In this document: piece after piece, positions 12,765 through 25,398 of the stretch
How the letters are laid out: each line of letters begins with the position of its first letter
Position numbering within the stretch: position 1 is the first letter of the stretch
NCBI GenBank assembly: GCA_964035545.1
Contig: OZ037767.1
Location: 29,493,628-29,557,627 of the forward strand
DNA length: 64,000 bases
Direction of reading: 5' to 3'
Source: Bugula neritina
Taxonomy: Eukaryota; Bryozoa; Gymnolaemata; Cheilostomatida; Bugulidae
The notes under the pieces: generated by a model
Told to the model about the DNA's origin: nothing
Seen by the model: only the letters and a program-made list of their open reading frames with translations
The model's database searches: none
Translations under genes and position numbers: made by a program

Positions 12765-13334
12765 ATGGCAGAACCTGACAACATACAACAGGTGGTTGAT
12801 ATAGATGATGAGGAGTGGCATGTAGATCTACAGACATCTTATAACTTGTAAGTTTAACTTTCAATACTTATATATACCTTATTTATTATGGGCTTTGGTA
12901 TTTACATTCATATATATTGTACATGCTACACTGATGACATCATATTAGCTGTTGCTCTGCTAACATTATTTTATTATTGAAGTGGAGGCAAGGTTTCTGT
13001 CAAATAGTGTAGCAATTAGAAAGTTGCCACTCATACTAAAGCAGTTTCAATATTAAAAGCAGACTAAAGGGTTGACTTAGCACTCTTTTTTAACTCTTTG
13101 GATCTATAATTATAAAAGCCAGACTTATTTGATCTGTTTATTGGTTATGACAGAGCTTGCATGGTTTAAGTTGCGTTTATACCTCTGCTGAAAAAAGTAC
13201 CGAGTTTAAGTTAATAATGCTTGTCCGGGTATAAAGGTATAAAGGCAACTTTAGACTTGCAAAATATATACATAATATTTCTCTATTGTTTTAGTATAAT
13301 TTCTACTTCTGGAGTGACCAACAGACTGACGTAG
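12765..13334 (+). CDS. Acidic microprotein gene, unit 3
   Basis: First exon 12765-12847 encodes MAEPDNIQQVVDIDDEEWHV and on to SYN with donor TT|GTAAGT. The type A last exon 13295-13334 reads in phase FIISTSGVTNRLT then TAG, for about 40 residues. This type A ending is the same in unit 4 and nearly so in unit 5. Promoter elements upstream are the best kept of the array (bZIP palindrome, TATA, 5' UTR intron). An alternative last exon (type B) lies far downstream at 20514, beyond the GST copy and the LINE. Function unknown. Confidence 0.5.
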
Positions 13335-15167
13335 TGAACAGCTAATGAGATATACTTTATATTCTAATTACAGAAATATCAGTTTTTGTTTGCTACAACA
13401 TTTCAGTCCTTCAGCATTCATACAACATTCCTTCGATGCAGATAGGTGCATGTGCAACTAATTCTGAAATATTATTAACTTTAAAAATATTGCATCACTA
13501 TACACTTTTTATGTAAACATTTTAATCAGTTAGTATGCTGGTAACAATCTGCATCTCCTATTACAAATAAGGTAATGCAGATAACATAGAGTACAGCAGA
13601 AAGTAGATTTAACTTTACAAGAACACAATGTTATATAAAATTTTTAATATTATGTACATTTGTAATTTCTGTAATTTATAATGTTTGAACTGACTAGTTA
13701 CATTATATAGTGTTCATGATTGCATATGTTACTGGAAGTCACTTTTCATTGATTTGGTATAATAACTATGTATCCATTGTGTATTTGGCAGTTGCATTTT
13801 TTATATGTTATTTTAATTAAGCTGCAATATTTGTGTCTATATATGTTTGTTATGTTATGTAAACATATACATGATTATATATAAATCCCACAATGTTTTT
13901 ATTGTGATTAATGATACCAAAAGTATTGATTCTGTAGATTGTGTATCCTAAAAAAAGTTACACAATGTAGGGCATTGTTGAAATTAAATCTGCCTGCAAC
14001 ACAAATTACATTCATAAACAAACTAAATCTTTTGTTAGGGGAACTTGACTATAAAGACTCTTATTATATGTAGGTCACTTTTTTGTTAGGTATACTAGTC
14101 AATTAGTGTAAATCAATATAGCAGAAGCTACTATTAGCTAATGTTTTATACTTCGATTGCATGATTGGCTTGACAATTAAGCAAGTAGATAAGTTTAAGA
14201 GAGTTGAGGAGTTGTCCAACCTAAATGTTGGCTTAATGATTAGTTCAGTATACAGCACAAGCCACATTACACTTGTAATATGTCAGACAGTGCCAGAGTT
14301 AAATTACTGAGGTTAGATTTAGTGCGTTCGAGCAAGTTAAATAAAACTACTAACGCACAATAAATATACAACCATAATAATTATACACCTTTGCAATATA
14401 TTACATAAAGTTTCCAAAAAGATATATATGGAATAGAGCGAATATGTTTTTTACACTATGCATGATATTTTGGCGCTATTTTATTAAACTAATGCAGTAA
14501 TTAATCAGTATATGACCAATGTGAGTCATGGAGATTGAAACATTCTATGATAATAATTATTTAAGTGTTAGCTTTCACTGAAAAGTTACACATTCTACAT
14601 TAATTACAAACAATAATTATTATAGAAAAATAAGAATTTCTTTTAAGTTTTCTGTATCTTCAAATGTTGAAACATTATTATATATAGTTTGTGTAGGCAG
14701 TCAGAAGGTTATAATTTATACTAAATTATATAACAAGTAACTCAATAATAAATGTTAGCAAAACTTTCTTCAATTATCATATGTAGAAGCGCAAAGAGCA
14801 TGTAATTTTTACATCTGCCAGTCACTAAAATTATTCTCTTTTTATACAGCAAGCCTTACAGCTTATCATATGATTGGATAAACCATAAAGACATTATTCT
14901 GTAAAAAAAGCATATTAAACTCTCTAACAATAACTTTTATTAGCCACCACGGTTTCATCTCAAAATCAAGATAATAGGCCTATTATGCTATACAGTATAC
15001 ATCATACAAAGACTGTTCACTATTACTACTTTTTAGACATGATCTCATTATCTTAATTAGATAAAAGCTTGTATCATTCTGCTCTAAACAAATAAAAATG
15101 ATAGCTTTTTAAACAAATTAAATTGAAACGACAAGTTATCTAGCTGTTGAAAATCTGAAATCTGAAA
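13335..15167. other. Duplicated non-coding stretch between unit 3 and GST copy
   Basis: No gene is seen. Much of it matches about 27100-28900 downstream, for example the stretch around AGTCACTTTTCA and the later ATTAGCCA...CATACA segment, so it arrived as part of the microprotein-GST duplication. Part of it (about 14440-14850) also matches 19890-20320 and 23200-23680. Confidence 0.5.
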
Positions 15168-16098
15168 CTACAGTCCATGGAACTGAGAAGGAGGTCTGGT
15201 CTCCAAGTACGACTTGATCTTTTCATTAGAAGTGAACTTTGCAGCAAACTCAGTGGTCCATGGAGTAAAGTCCATGATGTCAGGGAAGGGAACTCTACAC
15301 AACTCTAGACCTGTGTATAACCAGATGTCTGCCAAACCTATCTGCAAAGGGGAGGTAATTACTATAACAGCGTCGTGCTATTAAGGAGTAAAAGAGAAGA
15401 GCATAGTAAAAAAGCTCACAATATTCAGCACCTGCATGATGGCAGTTTATAAATGTTGTATGTGTACTAACAAACCTCACGAATGTTGACATTTAACTGA
15501 AATTTGGACAGCATTAAATGTGCATGTGGCCTTTTAGTGTATTAAATTTAATAAATTTAAGTTTCAAAAGTACTTATTGTGAAGGGTTGTATTAGAAAGT
15601 AAGCTAAAAACACAAATTTCTCTTGCTGGAAATGTTTAACCATTTAACAGTCTAAGTACCCTGACATTTTGAGTAGTACATGTATATATGATTATATAAT
15701 TAGAAGAAACCTAAGATGACAAAAAAATTTCTATATATGTATAAACTTAGTATCTCTTAATACTTTAATACACTTTAGTATTTTCAGCATTATAATACTA
15801 AACAACCTATTCTTCATAAAATATAGAAAGTGATTAACTTACACTCTTATACCTTATAACTTACCTCATCTGACACTATATACTCTTTGCCCTCCTTCTC
15901 AGCTATAGATTGTATGTAAAGCAACCTTTTAGTTATATACTCTTTGACTTCCTCTTTTACTTCAGCAAAGTTCTCTGGCTCAGGAACACCAAATAGTACG
16001 TGCTTGTAGATATTCTGACCGGTGTAGTTTATAAACTCCATGGTTACTTCTACAACCAAATCGTGGGTTGTCTCCTCTCTTAGATTGTCTCCCATTAA
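15168..16098 (-). pseudogene. Glutathione S-transferase partial copy (exons 3-4 only)
   Basis: Exon 4 (15168-15341) and exon 3 (15865 to about 16098) are open and more than 90% like those of the complete gene at 28976-31068. Splice sites between them are intact and the stop TAG is kept. Exons 1 and 2, with the catalytic Tyr and glutathione-binding half, are absent. Homology ends at the first codons of exon 3 (TTAATGGG), the acceptor is no longer the same, and a LINE starts within a few bases. It is therefore a 5'-truncated duplicate, probably not an active enzyme. The changes seen against the full gene in exon 3 include several replacements (I to T, N to T, K to T). Confidence 0.8.
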
Positions 16099-16099
16099 C

Positions 16100-19000
16100 T
16101 AATCTTTCTTAAAAAGTTGTAAAAATTTTTTGTTCGATATGGCTGCTATTCCTGACTGTATGAGTTATACTGTTGATTCATTTAATACCAATATAAGTAA
16201 AGGTTTTCGTATTATACATTGTAATATTTGCAGCATAAAAAAAAACTTTAATCGTCTTCTTGAACTAGGTTGTCAGAAATCAAATCCCCTTTTCACATTA
16301 TATGCTTAAGTGAAACTTTTTTATATGACTACCAACATTCTTTCTTTCCGATTCCAATTATGTATTTGTAGGTGACAGTCGTCCTACTAGATGTGCATGG
16401 AGGCGCGGGGGTCTACGTGCATAATAGCCTGGCGGTCACGGAGACGTTTCCAGTGGAGCTCGCTGGTGCGGAGGTTGTGTCGTTGAGGATTGCTGGGACT
16501 GGTGAGAGGTCGCTCATTCTTACATCTATCTATCGTTCTCCAGGGTCGGATGTCGGTAGGTTTCTTACAGATCTAAACCTGTATATGGCCACCCGGAAAT
16601 AGAGAGGTATGATCATATCATCACTGGTGACCTTAACATTAACACCTTCAGTCCTAATTTAGCCGACTACCTTGATATCATTCACCAATATAACTTTTAC
16701 AACCTGATTACTGTTCCCACTTGCATCTCAGGAATTTCTCAAACATGTATCGATCACATCCTAGTTAATTTCTACTCTCACAATATCACATCTGGAACTA
16801 TTCTTAAAGACACGTCAGATCACCTTCCTGTATTCGCCATTTTTGACAAATTTGAAAATCAAAAATCTACACAAGTATATAAGAGGTGTTATAAAAAAAT
16901 ATAAACCAGAAAAATTACATGAAATACTTGGGAAAACAAATTGGGAAGAGCTGGTTTTTAGCATTCCATGTGTTGAAACAGCTTACAATATTTTTTTAGC
17001 AAAAACTTCCGAAGTGTTTAACTCTGTTGCTCCAATTGTGGAGCATGACCCAACTGTCAAAACACTGTACAAAAACCCCTGGATGACGCCTAATCTTTTG
17101 AAGCAAATCAAGAAAAAAAATGCACTTTTTAATAAGCATAAATCATTTCCGTTCAGCCCTAAACTGAAGTCTTGTTATGTAAAACAGCGCAACAACTTTT
17201 CCCGCTTGATAAAAGAAGCCAAGGAAATTTATTATGAGCTTGTAATATCAAAACAATCATCAGATCCCAGAAAGCTGTGGAACACCATCAACACAGCTTT
17301 AGGCCGTAAAAACAAGCCAAAACAAGCTCTCAATAAAATCCAGCTACCAGATTCAAGCGTTGTCACAAATTCTATAGAAATAGCTTATTCTTTTAACAAA
17401 TATTTTACTGAAATTGGCCCCAATCTAGCTAAAAAAATCCCGGAAATATGTAATAGCCCTGCAACACACTTCACAGAAGATTTTAAAAAATTTGAATTTT
17501 CAATTGTGGATGAGGATGATGTTTTAAAGCAGATGAAAAATATTAATTTATGAGCACAAAGCGGAAGGCCTGGATGGAATTGCTCCTAGACTAGTCAAAG
17601 ATAGTGCTGATTTTCTTGCGGCCCTTTCACACACATAATAAACAACTCTATCCTTAGCTGTATCGTACCATCTAAAATGAAAAGTGCCAAAGTTTTGCCT
17701 ATATACAAACATAAAGGAAATAAATTATCTTTAAATAATTATAGACCTATATCGATCCTACCTATTTTTTCAAAGATTTACGAGAAAGTTATCAACACCC
17801 AAATTCAAAATCATTTGTATGATGAACAAATAATATCAAGCTCCCAATATGGATTCCAAAAATTGAAGGGAGCTCACGATGTCTTGATTAAATTTGCTAA
17901 TAATGCGTTTTCCGCCCTAAACTCGAGTTTGGTTGTCTTTGGAATTTTTATAGACTTTTCAAAAGCTTTCGATACAATAGATCGCCATATTCTCACTAAA
18001 AAACTGAGTAGTGTAAATTTTTCTAACGAGTCTGTCAAACTAATACAGCACTATTTAAGTGACCGAACTCAATGCATTTTCCTAAACAATGTTAACCTCA
18101 GCTCCACTAAAGATCAATTTTAGGGTACCGCAAGGTTCGATTTTAGGTCCTACATTATTCCTACTATATATAAATGACATGATTAAAAGTCCGCAATTCT
18201 TTAACAGCATCTTATTTGCCGATGACACAAATCTTTTTTTTTCATAGCAAAAATCTTAATCACGAAATTTAAACAATAAATAGAAATCTTGAAAGAATAA
18301 AGATCTGGTGCTTCACAAACAAATTAACCCTCAACATCAAAAAGACAAATTTCATTATTGTTAAGAATCCGCAAAATAAACTTCATATCTCCCAACCTCT
18401 TTTTATAAACAATACCGAAATTAACAATGCAGAATCAATCAAATTTCTAGGAATCACAATTGATAAAAATTTAAATTGGGCTACCCATATCGAAAACCTT
18501 CGAAATACACTACGCCAAAATCTGGAACTGATCTATGTAGCTTCCACCTTTCTACCTCGCAAAGTTTTAATTCTATTATATAATAGCCTAATAAATAGTA
18601 AAGTTGTATATTGCTTAGAAGCCTGGGGCAATGCCCCATCCATTTACCTAAATAAAATTTTAACTATTCAAAAAAGACTACTTCGTATAATTTTTCACAA
18701 ACCACCTCGATTTCACGCAGCATCTTTATATAAGGAATCTAAAATATTACCAATTTATGAACTCTATAAACTTCGAATTTGTCTACTCGCCCATTCTGAA
18801 TTTTCGTTATGCCTAGCATCTAACTACCTTCCTCCCTACCCAACCAGACATGCTCCTCTCAGTCTCCCCTTGCCACTCTCCACTACTGCGTGTGGCCATA
18901 GTCAGGTTACCTATCAGATGGCCGACGCCTGGAACTCTCTCCCAAAACATCTGAGGGAGATATGAAGTAGGAGTGAGTTTGCGGTGGCCTTGAAGCAGTT

Positions 19001-19186
19001 CCTGCTTGACTCACTGATTTAGGGTCCGCGCCCTGCGGGCTCTGCTGGCTGCTACCTCTGGGTCCAGCACCTCGACTAGCTTTGCTATTGTGCATATGAA
19101 CCCTCATCACTGATTTTTTTCTATTTTTCAACCTATGACATAAACTATTATTTGATGAAAATACAAACAAACAAACAAACAAAAGT
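16100..19186 (+). mobile_element. Non-LTR retrotransposon (LINE, CR1/Jockey-like), degenerate
   Basis: No LTR is seen. Endonuclease signatures appear in broken frames: IIHCNICSIKKN near 16200, CLSETFL near 16300, GDLNIN near 16630 and SDHLPVFAIF near 16820. Reverse transcriptase follows: 16843-17553 (linker), 17677-18123 (LPIYKHKGNK...NYRPISILPIFSKIYEKV; SQYGFQK; FIDFSKAFDTIDR), then in another frame GVPQGSILGPTLFLLYIND and FADDTNLFF. A 3' domain runs to about 19020. The 3' end is a short AAAC repeat (19164-19184), as in CR1-type elements. At least five frame breaks or stops show it is inactive. Two blocks, about 16370-16600 and 18790-19090, are much richer in G+C than the rest. Its 5' edge abuts the truncated GST copy. 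Confidence 0.85.
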
Positions 19187-20513
19187 GCCAAATTTAAACT
19201 GCTGAGCCAGATAGTTTACTGACGTGGTGCAAAGGGCATGTCTACCTGGTACAGCTAGTATATCATGCTCAATTTTCAAACTGTTATTATCTGTGTTTTA
19301 TCACTATATGTCTCCATGCATGCATCAAATTGATTTCCTAAAGGATTCTCTTATTGAATTATGCTAGTATAAATCTCAATAAATTTTGCTAAATTTGATT
19401 TTTGGTTGTTGTGGATACAGTAGAAACTAAGCTACAGGATTTCTATTGGTTAAAAGTTTACTGCGGGGCTAGAGACAGTTAGCTTTCAGCATTTGTAGTG
19501 AACTGTAGTGTGATCAGCAAAAAGTAGGAAGTGACGTTAAAGGCAGCTCCAAAAACGCACTCACAGTCAAGTTTCGTTTGTAGTATGCTCGCTAGTAGCA
19601 CGTGAAATAAGTAAAGACATTTAAAAAATCAGGGCTAACCTGCCAGTCAGTGATTGGCTGATCGCTGAACGCTGAAGTTGAGCGTTTGCCATGTCGAACT
19701 TTCATCGCATCGCAAAAAACTGACAGTTGCGTTCAGAAATCAAACAGTTGTGATGTCACAGAGTTCAACGCTTAGCCTCGAAAACGAGTTTACAGTCGCG
19801 TTTTAACTGCAGTCTGTCAACCCCATACACTCATATGTAATTGATTGTTATTGAAAGAATGGAGCTTCCCTAGACAAATATGTATTTACACTATGCATGA
19901 TATTTTTGGTGCCATGTTATTAAACTAATGCGGCAATTAATATATGACCGATGTGAGTCATAGAGATTGAAGAACTGTATAATAATTATTCTAACATTAG
20001 CATTATAGATAACACCTAAATTGTTTTATAAAAAAGCTTTCATTGAAAACTTACAAATTCTACATTAACTGCAAGCAAGAATTATTATGAAAAACAAGAA
20101 TTTATTTCAAGTTTTTTGTTTTCCGATATCTTCAAATGTTGAAACATTATTATATAGTTTGCGTAGGCAGTAAGGAGATTATACTATATACCAAATTATA
20201 CATGTAACTCAATAATAAATATTAGCACAGCTATCTTCAATTATCATATAGAAGCACAAAGAACATATAACTTTTTCCATCCTTAAATAACTATAACTAT
20301 TTTTCTTTTATATACAGAAAGTCTTTTTGGCAACATTAAATGCAAATATTTAATTTAGGTGTTGCCTTTCCAATTGCAATTTGTGGAAGGACAACTCCAC
20401 CTTTCAAAAATATAAATTATAATTTCCGCTTTCATAAATAAATACAGTAGCATATAAACAATTTGAGACTATATTGTCATTTTTACTAAATATTATTGTT
20501 GTTTTATTTGCAG
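19187..20513. other. Non-coding region after LINE
   Basis: No gene is seen. About 19430-19850 is richer in G+C than its surroundings and looks unlike the array, possibly another old repeat. From about 19890 the sequence returns to the duplicated array (copies at 14440 and 23200), leading to the type B exon at 20514. Confidence 0.4.
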
Positions 20514-20610
20514 AAATATGTATACTCTTTCAGATTATTCAACAAGCGCCATAGCCAATGAGAGAGATGCATGGGTATTACATAGTTCCTACTACAAGCT
20601 AAATAAATAA
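20514..20610 (+). CDS. Type B last exon of acidic microprotein family (copy 2)
   Basis: Acceptor TTTGCAG, then in phase NMYTLSDYSTSAIANERDA, followed by a shifted, different end (WVLHSSYYKLNK) and TAA. The shared start and changed end suggest a small indel after the conserved ANERD part. It could serve as the last exon for unit 3. Whether it is used is unknown. Confidence 0.35.
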
Positions 20611-21753
20611 ATACATACAAATAGAGCTAGCATATATTATGTTCATAGGTATAGCTTAATGCATTTATATAATTTAAGGTTTATATGTTTAAAAACTTAA
20701 CCACCAAAATACAAAATTCAATAAGGAAATGCAAACTTTATTTTAACTTATTTTGCATTTTTTAATTTTAACCTCTAGTGATTTACATTATATGTAATAA
20801 TTGTAAATGTGTTATTTCAATATTCTTTTAATAACAGCACATGTATATCACAGCGATATTAGCTCATTCGGCTATATAACAATATGTTATTAAATCTTCA
20901 TCATTTACAGCTCAAGCAAAATTACCACCTTAAGTAATAATATATGCAAATATATTATTATGTCACAATACTCATTAAATTGGGAGTTATTCTTTCATGT
21001 GATTAATAATTATTAAAACAACTTTTACAGCAACAATGAGAAAGTCACATACAGTTATCATGAACCAAATGCTTTTATAAATTATTGAGTATGATTTGCC
21101 AAAAAAGATTCTATAAAAAAGAAGAAGTTCAAAATTCATTGTTGTTGGTAATACTATGAATGAGTTATCATAACTCCATATTGTAATGACAAAGTGGTTC
21201 AACTCCACATGCCATCAGAATGGTAGAAGTAGTATATTTTCAGTAGTAGTGTATTTTAAATACTTCATATCTAATTATAGACTTAGTATTTTAGTAGTGA
21301 GAGATAGATGAGAGTCATCTTCATTGAGTACTGCTTTACTTGCAACATTCTAGTAGTAATGTTATTTATATGTGGTGTAAATGATGCAAGATTTCATTGG
21401 TCTATACTCTATAAAATCTCTAGGTAACTGCATGTGCACGTGCTTTAAGGTACAATGAGTACAATGAGCACAACTATGCCAATGGCTAGGGTACGTAATG
21501 CTAGTAATGCTACCGTAGTAATGTCGATCACATCCTGGAAATTCCAATAAAAGAACGGGGAGCTTAAATGATCATATGAATGAATTAGTCAAGCGGTGCT
21601 CCACTTTGTGCTCCGTGCTTTTGTAAATCTATCATTACTAATAAATATTTGCTTATGTTAAGGAAGAGAAGTATATTTCACGCATAAGGCTTACTACCAT
21701 TTAACAGTTGACCACAGGTGGCAGAGGACTAGCTCATAAGACTGTCACAGTTT

Positions 21754-21760
21754 TATATAA
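21754..21760 (+). promoter_or_regulatory. TATA box of microprotein unit 4
   Basis: TATATAA in the conserved GTTTTATATAAGAGAGTTGG setting. The bZIP palindrome seen ahead of units 2, 3 and 5 is missing here. Confidence 0.5.
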
Positions 21761-21945
21761 GAGAGTTGGAATATTTATATTAGAAAGTAACTAAAGAAGT
21801 AAAATACAACACTACAAGGTAAAATACTCTTTATTACTATAAATAGTGACTGTATATTTTCTCAGAGTTTTATTAAAATCTATGTAACATATCAAGAATT
21901 CATTATAGCCAATAGAGTGTTAATCATAGGTTACTGGATACTAAA

Positions 21946-22452
21946 ATGGCAGAACCTGACAACATTCAACAGGTGGTTGATATAGATGATGAAGATTGGT
22001 TTGTAGATCTACAGACATCTTATAACTTGTAAGTTTAACTTTTAATACTTATATATATCTTATGCATTATAGACTTCGATATTTACATTCATATATACTG
22101 TACATGCTACACTGATGACATCATATTAGCTGTTGATCTACTTACATTAGTTTATTATTGAAGTGGAGGCAAGGCTAAAAAAACTATAGCATGGGTTTTA
22201 TCAAATAGTGTAGCAAAGAAAGGTACCACCCATAGTAGAGCGGTTTAGATATAAAAACGAAACTAAATAGTGACATATAGCACTCCTTATGCTTTGGTTT
22301 TGCTTATAATAAAAGCCAGGGATAGTTTTATCTATTCACTGGTTACATTAAACTGCACAGAACTTAGTTTAGACCTTCAACATATATACATAATATTTTA
22401 CTATTGTTTTAGTATAATTTCTACTTCCGGAGTGACCAATAGACTGACGTAG
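21946..22452 (+). CDS. Acidic microprotein gene, unit 4
   Basis: First exon 21946-22028 (MAEPDNIQQVVDIDDEDWFV and on to SYN, donor TT|GTAAGT) and type A last exon 22413-22452 (FIISTSGVTNRLT, TAG), giving about 40 residues. A TATA box and a 5' UTR intron (donor CAAG|GTAAAA near 21820, acceptor AATCATAG before the ATG) are in place. A decayed type B exon follows at 23848. Trp and acidic positions vary slightly from unit to unit (DDEDWY, DEEWH, DEDWF), while the start and QTSYN end stay fixed. Confidence 0.5.
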
Positions 22453-23847
22453 TGAACAGCTAATGAGATATACTTTACATTCTAATTACAGAAATATCAG
22501 TTTTTGTTTGCTACAACATTTCAGTCTTTCAGCATTCATACGACATTCCTTCGATGCAGATAGCTATATCAATTTTAAAAATATTGCATCACCTTGACTT
22601 TTATGTATCTAATATATTATAGTGTTTTATTCAGTTTATAAGTTTATAACTGATATACTATTTACAACCTTCCTTTTCATCATGCAGTTCAAAAAATTCA
22701 AAGTTGCATGTAATGCCCTCTATAAAGTTGGTGATGATTTATATTTCAATTTATTATATCATTTATTATAAATTACATAACATTACTCTTGCTGGCTTAT
22801 GTCAGCTTAATAGGCATATGTATTATCATAGCTATGTTAGCTACAATTATATTATGTTTTTCTCTATTGTGATTGGTTAATATATACAGCCATTTTAGTT
22901 ACCACATAAAGGCTATCTTTTTAGACTTTAGACTACAAATACAAACCCAGCACTTTCTGTTATTCACTCTCCTTCATTTACAATCTGTGCCGATAAATAC
23001 ACACCTCTATTGAAACACTACAGTTATATTATTAGTATTTATTGAATTGTGACATTAGTGCATTCATGAAACAACCGACACAGAAAAAATATACAATCAT
23101 ATATAAAGCTTTGCAATATATTATATATAAGTCCCAAAGAGATATATACACTCATATGTTGATTGTTATTGAACAAATGAAGCTCCCTCGGACAGATATG
23201 TATTTACACTATGCATGATATTTTGGTGTTATGTTATTAAACTAATGTGGTAATTAATCAGTATAGGACTGATGTGAGTCATGAAGATTGAAAAACTGTA
23301 TGATAATTATTCAAATGTTAACATTATGTATAACACCTAAATTGTTTTATAAAAAAAGCTTTCATTGAAAAGTTACAAATTTTTCATTACTGTAACTACA
23401 AGTAAGAATTATTTTAAAAAAACAAGAATTTATTTCAAGCTTTTTGCATTCCAGCATCTTCAAATATTGAAACATTACTATATAGTTTGCGTAGGCAGTA
23501 AGGAGGTTATACTATATACCAAATTATACTTGTATAACTCAATAATAAATGTTAGCACAACTATCGTCAATCATCATATATAATAGAAGCACAAAGAACA
23601 TATAACTTTATCCATCCTTAAGTAACTAAAACTATTCTTCTTTTATATACAGAAAGTCTTTTTGGCAACATTAAATGCAAATATTCAATTTAGGTATTGC
23701 CTTTCCAATTGCAATTTGTGGAAGGAAAGCTCTACCTTTCAAAAATATGAATTAGAATCTGTGATTTCATAAATAAATATACCATATATAAAATATCATT
23801 TTAGGTAATATTATTTTTACTAGATATTATTGTTGCTTTATTTGCAG

Positions 23848-23940
23848 GAATATTTATACCCCTTCAGATTAATAAGCAAACTCCATAGCCAATAAGAGAG
23901 ATGACAACAGACCTTACATTCCTACTGCAAGCTAAATATA
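23848..23940 (+). pseudogene. Type B last exon, broken copy 3
   Basis: Acceptor TTTGCAG is kept, but the frame reads NIYTPSD then TAA within eight codons. The later codons still resemble the intact exon. It is a decayed copy of the exon at 11156. Confidence 0.5.
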
Positions 23941-25061
23941 TATAAATAGAGCTAGCATATATTATATGTTTATAGTTATAGCTTAAAGTATATGTATGAC
24001 ATAGGGTTTGAACAATTAAAAACTTTTCCTCCAAAATACAAAATTCAACAAGTAAATGCAAACTTTATTGTATTTTATTGTATTTTAACCTTTTTGTATC
24101 TTCCAATTTTAGCCTCTATATAGAGGTTTACATATACGTAGAATAATTGTACCTGCAGTGTTATTTCAATATTCTTTTACATTGCTACTCATTCGGCTGC
24201 ATAACATTATGTTATTAAGCCTTCAATCACTTACAGCTCAAGCAAAATTACCACCTAAGTCCTAAAGTAATAGTATTGCGTTTTATGTTGTGTAAATTTA
24301 ATATAATTATTATAACGTTGCAATACCCATTAAATCGGGAGTTATTCTTTCATGTAACTAATAATTATTCTCACAACAATAAGAAAGTTACATACAGCTA
24401 TGCATCATGAGTCAAATATTTCCATTTAAACTATTGAGTATGATTTGCCAGAAAAGGTTCTATATAAAACAAAAAAAGTTCAAAAGTCATCTTTGTTGGT
24501 AATACTATGAATGAGTTATCATGACTCCATATTATTGTAATGACAAAGTTGTTTAACTCCACACGCCACCAGAATTGTATAAGTAGTATATTTTTAGTAG
24601 TAGTGTATTTTAAATACTTCATATCTAATTATAGACTTAGTATTTTAGTAGTAATAAGAGATAGATGAAAGTTATCTTCATAGAGTAGGTACTGTTGTAC
24701 TTGCAACATTCTAGTATTAATGTTATTTGTGTAATGCAAATGATGCATGATTTGATTGGTCTATATCTCTATATAGGTAACTGTGCATGTGCATTGATAG
24801 AGGCTGAAGTAAAACCAATAAACTAAAATTATAGTTCAATGGATACAACTATGCCTACTGACTCTGGTAATTGATGTAGATATTCTGGAAATTCCAAGTG
24901 ACTTATTTGCTCTATCAGTATGCTATATATAGCAAACCTTGGTTCATGGTCGTAGACTATATATATAGTTAGTACATTAGATAACATTATTGTTATCGTG
25001 TGTTCACTACATTGAATTAGCTTTTTGATTGGATATCGTTTTTTAGGTCAGGCAAAATAAT

Positions 25062-25076
25062 TTTGACTCAGTCAAA
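25062..25076. promoter_or_regulatory. Palindromic bZIP (AP-1/Maf-like) site, unit 5
   Basis: TTTGACTCAGTCAAA, again followed by CTCAGCCAGG, about 150 bp before the TATA box of unit 5 (25214-25220). Confidence 0.45.
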
Positions 25077-25213
25077 CTCAGCCAGGAGAGTTTCTGATTG
25101 AATCTGTTATGACTAAGATGTTAACGAAGAAAAGTATATTTCATGCAAAAGTCTTACCATTTAACAGCTGACCACCGGTGGCAGAGGACTAGCTTATGAG
25201 ACTGTCAGAGTTT

Positions 25214-25220
25214 TATATAA
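25214..25220 (+). promoter_or_regulatory. TATA box of microprotein unit 5
   Basis: TATATAA in the same GTTTTATATAAGAGAGTTGG context as units 3 and 4. Confidence 0.5.
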
Positions 25221-25398
25221 GAGAGTTGGAATACTTATATTAGAAGGTAACTAAAGAAGTAAAGTACAACACTATAGTATAGTGTCAGGTAAAATATCTC
25301 TTATTACTATAACATCAGAGTTTCATTAAAATCTATGTAACATATTAGGAATTTATTATAGCCAATAGAGTGTTGATCATAGGTTACTGGATACTAAA

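Larger units (their letters stand above)
11147..12900. repeat. Duplicated block (with 20510-22100 and 23830-25500)
   Basis: Long stretches are shared, with small differences, between 11147-12900, 20510-22100 and 23830-25500. The shared order is: type B exon, the sequence around ACAGCACATGTATATCACAGCG (first two copies), an imperfect AATTATTAAAACAAC stretch, the unit promoter, then the next first exon. A second shared segment sits near 14440-14850, 19890-20320 and 23200-23680. A third links about 13500-16098 with about 27500-29755 and includes the GST exons. The whole 9-31 kb region is therefore a set of nested local duplications. Exact edges need a dot plot. Confidence 0.75.
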
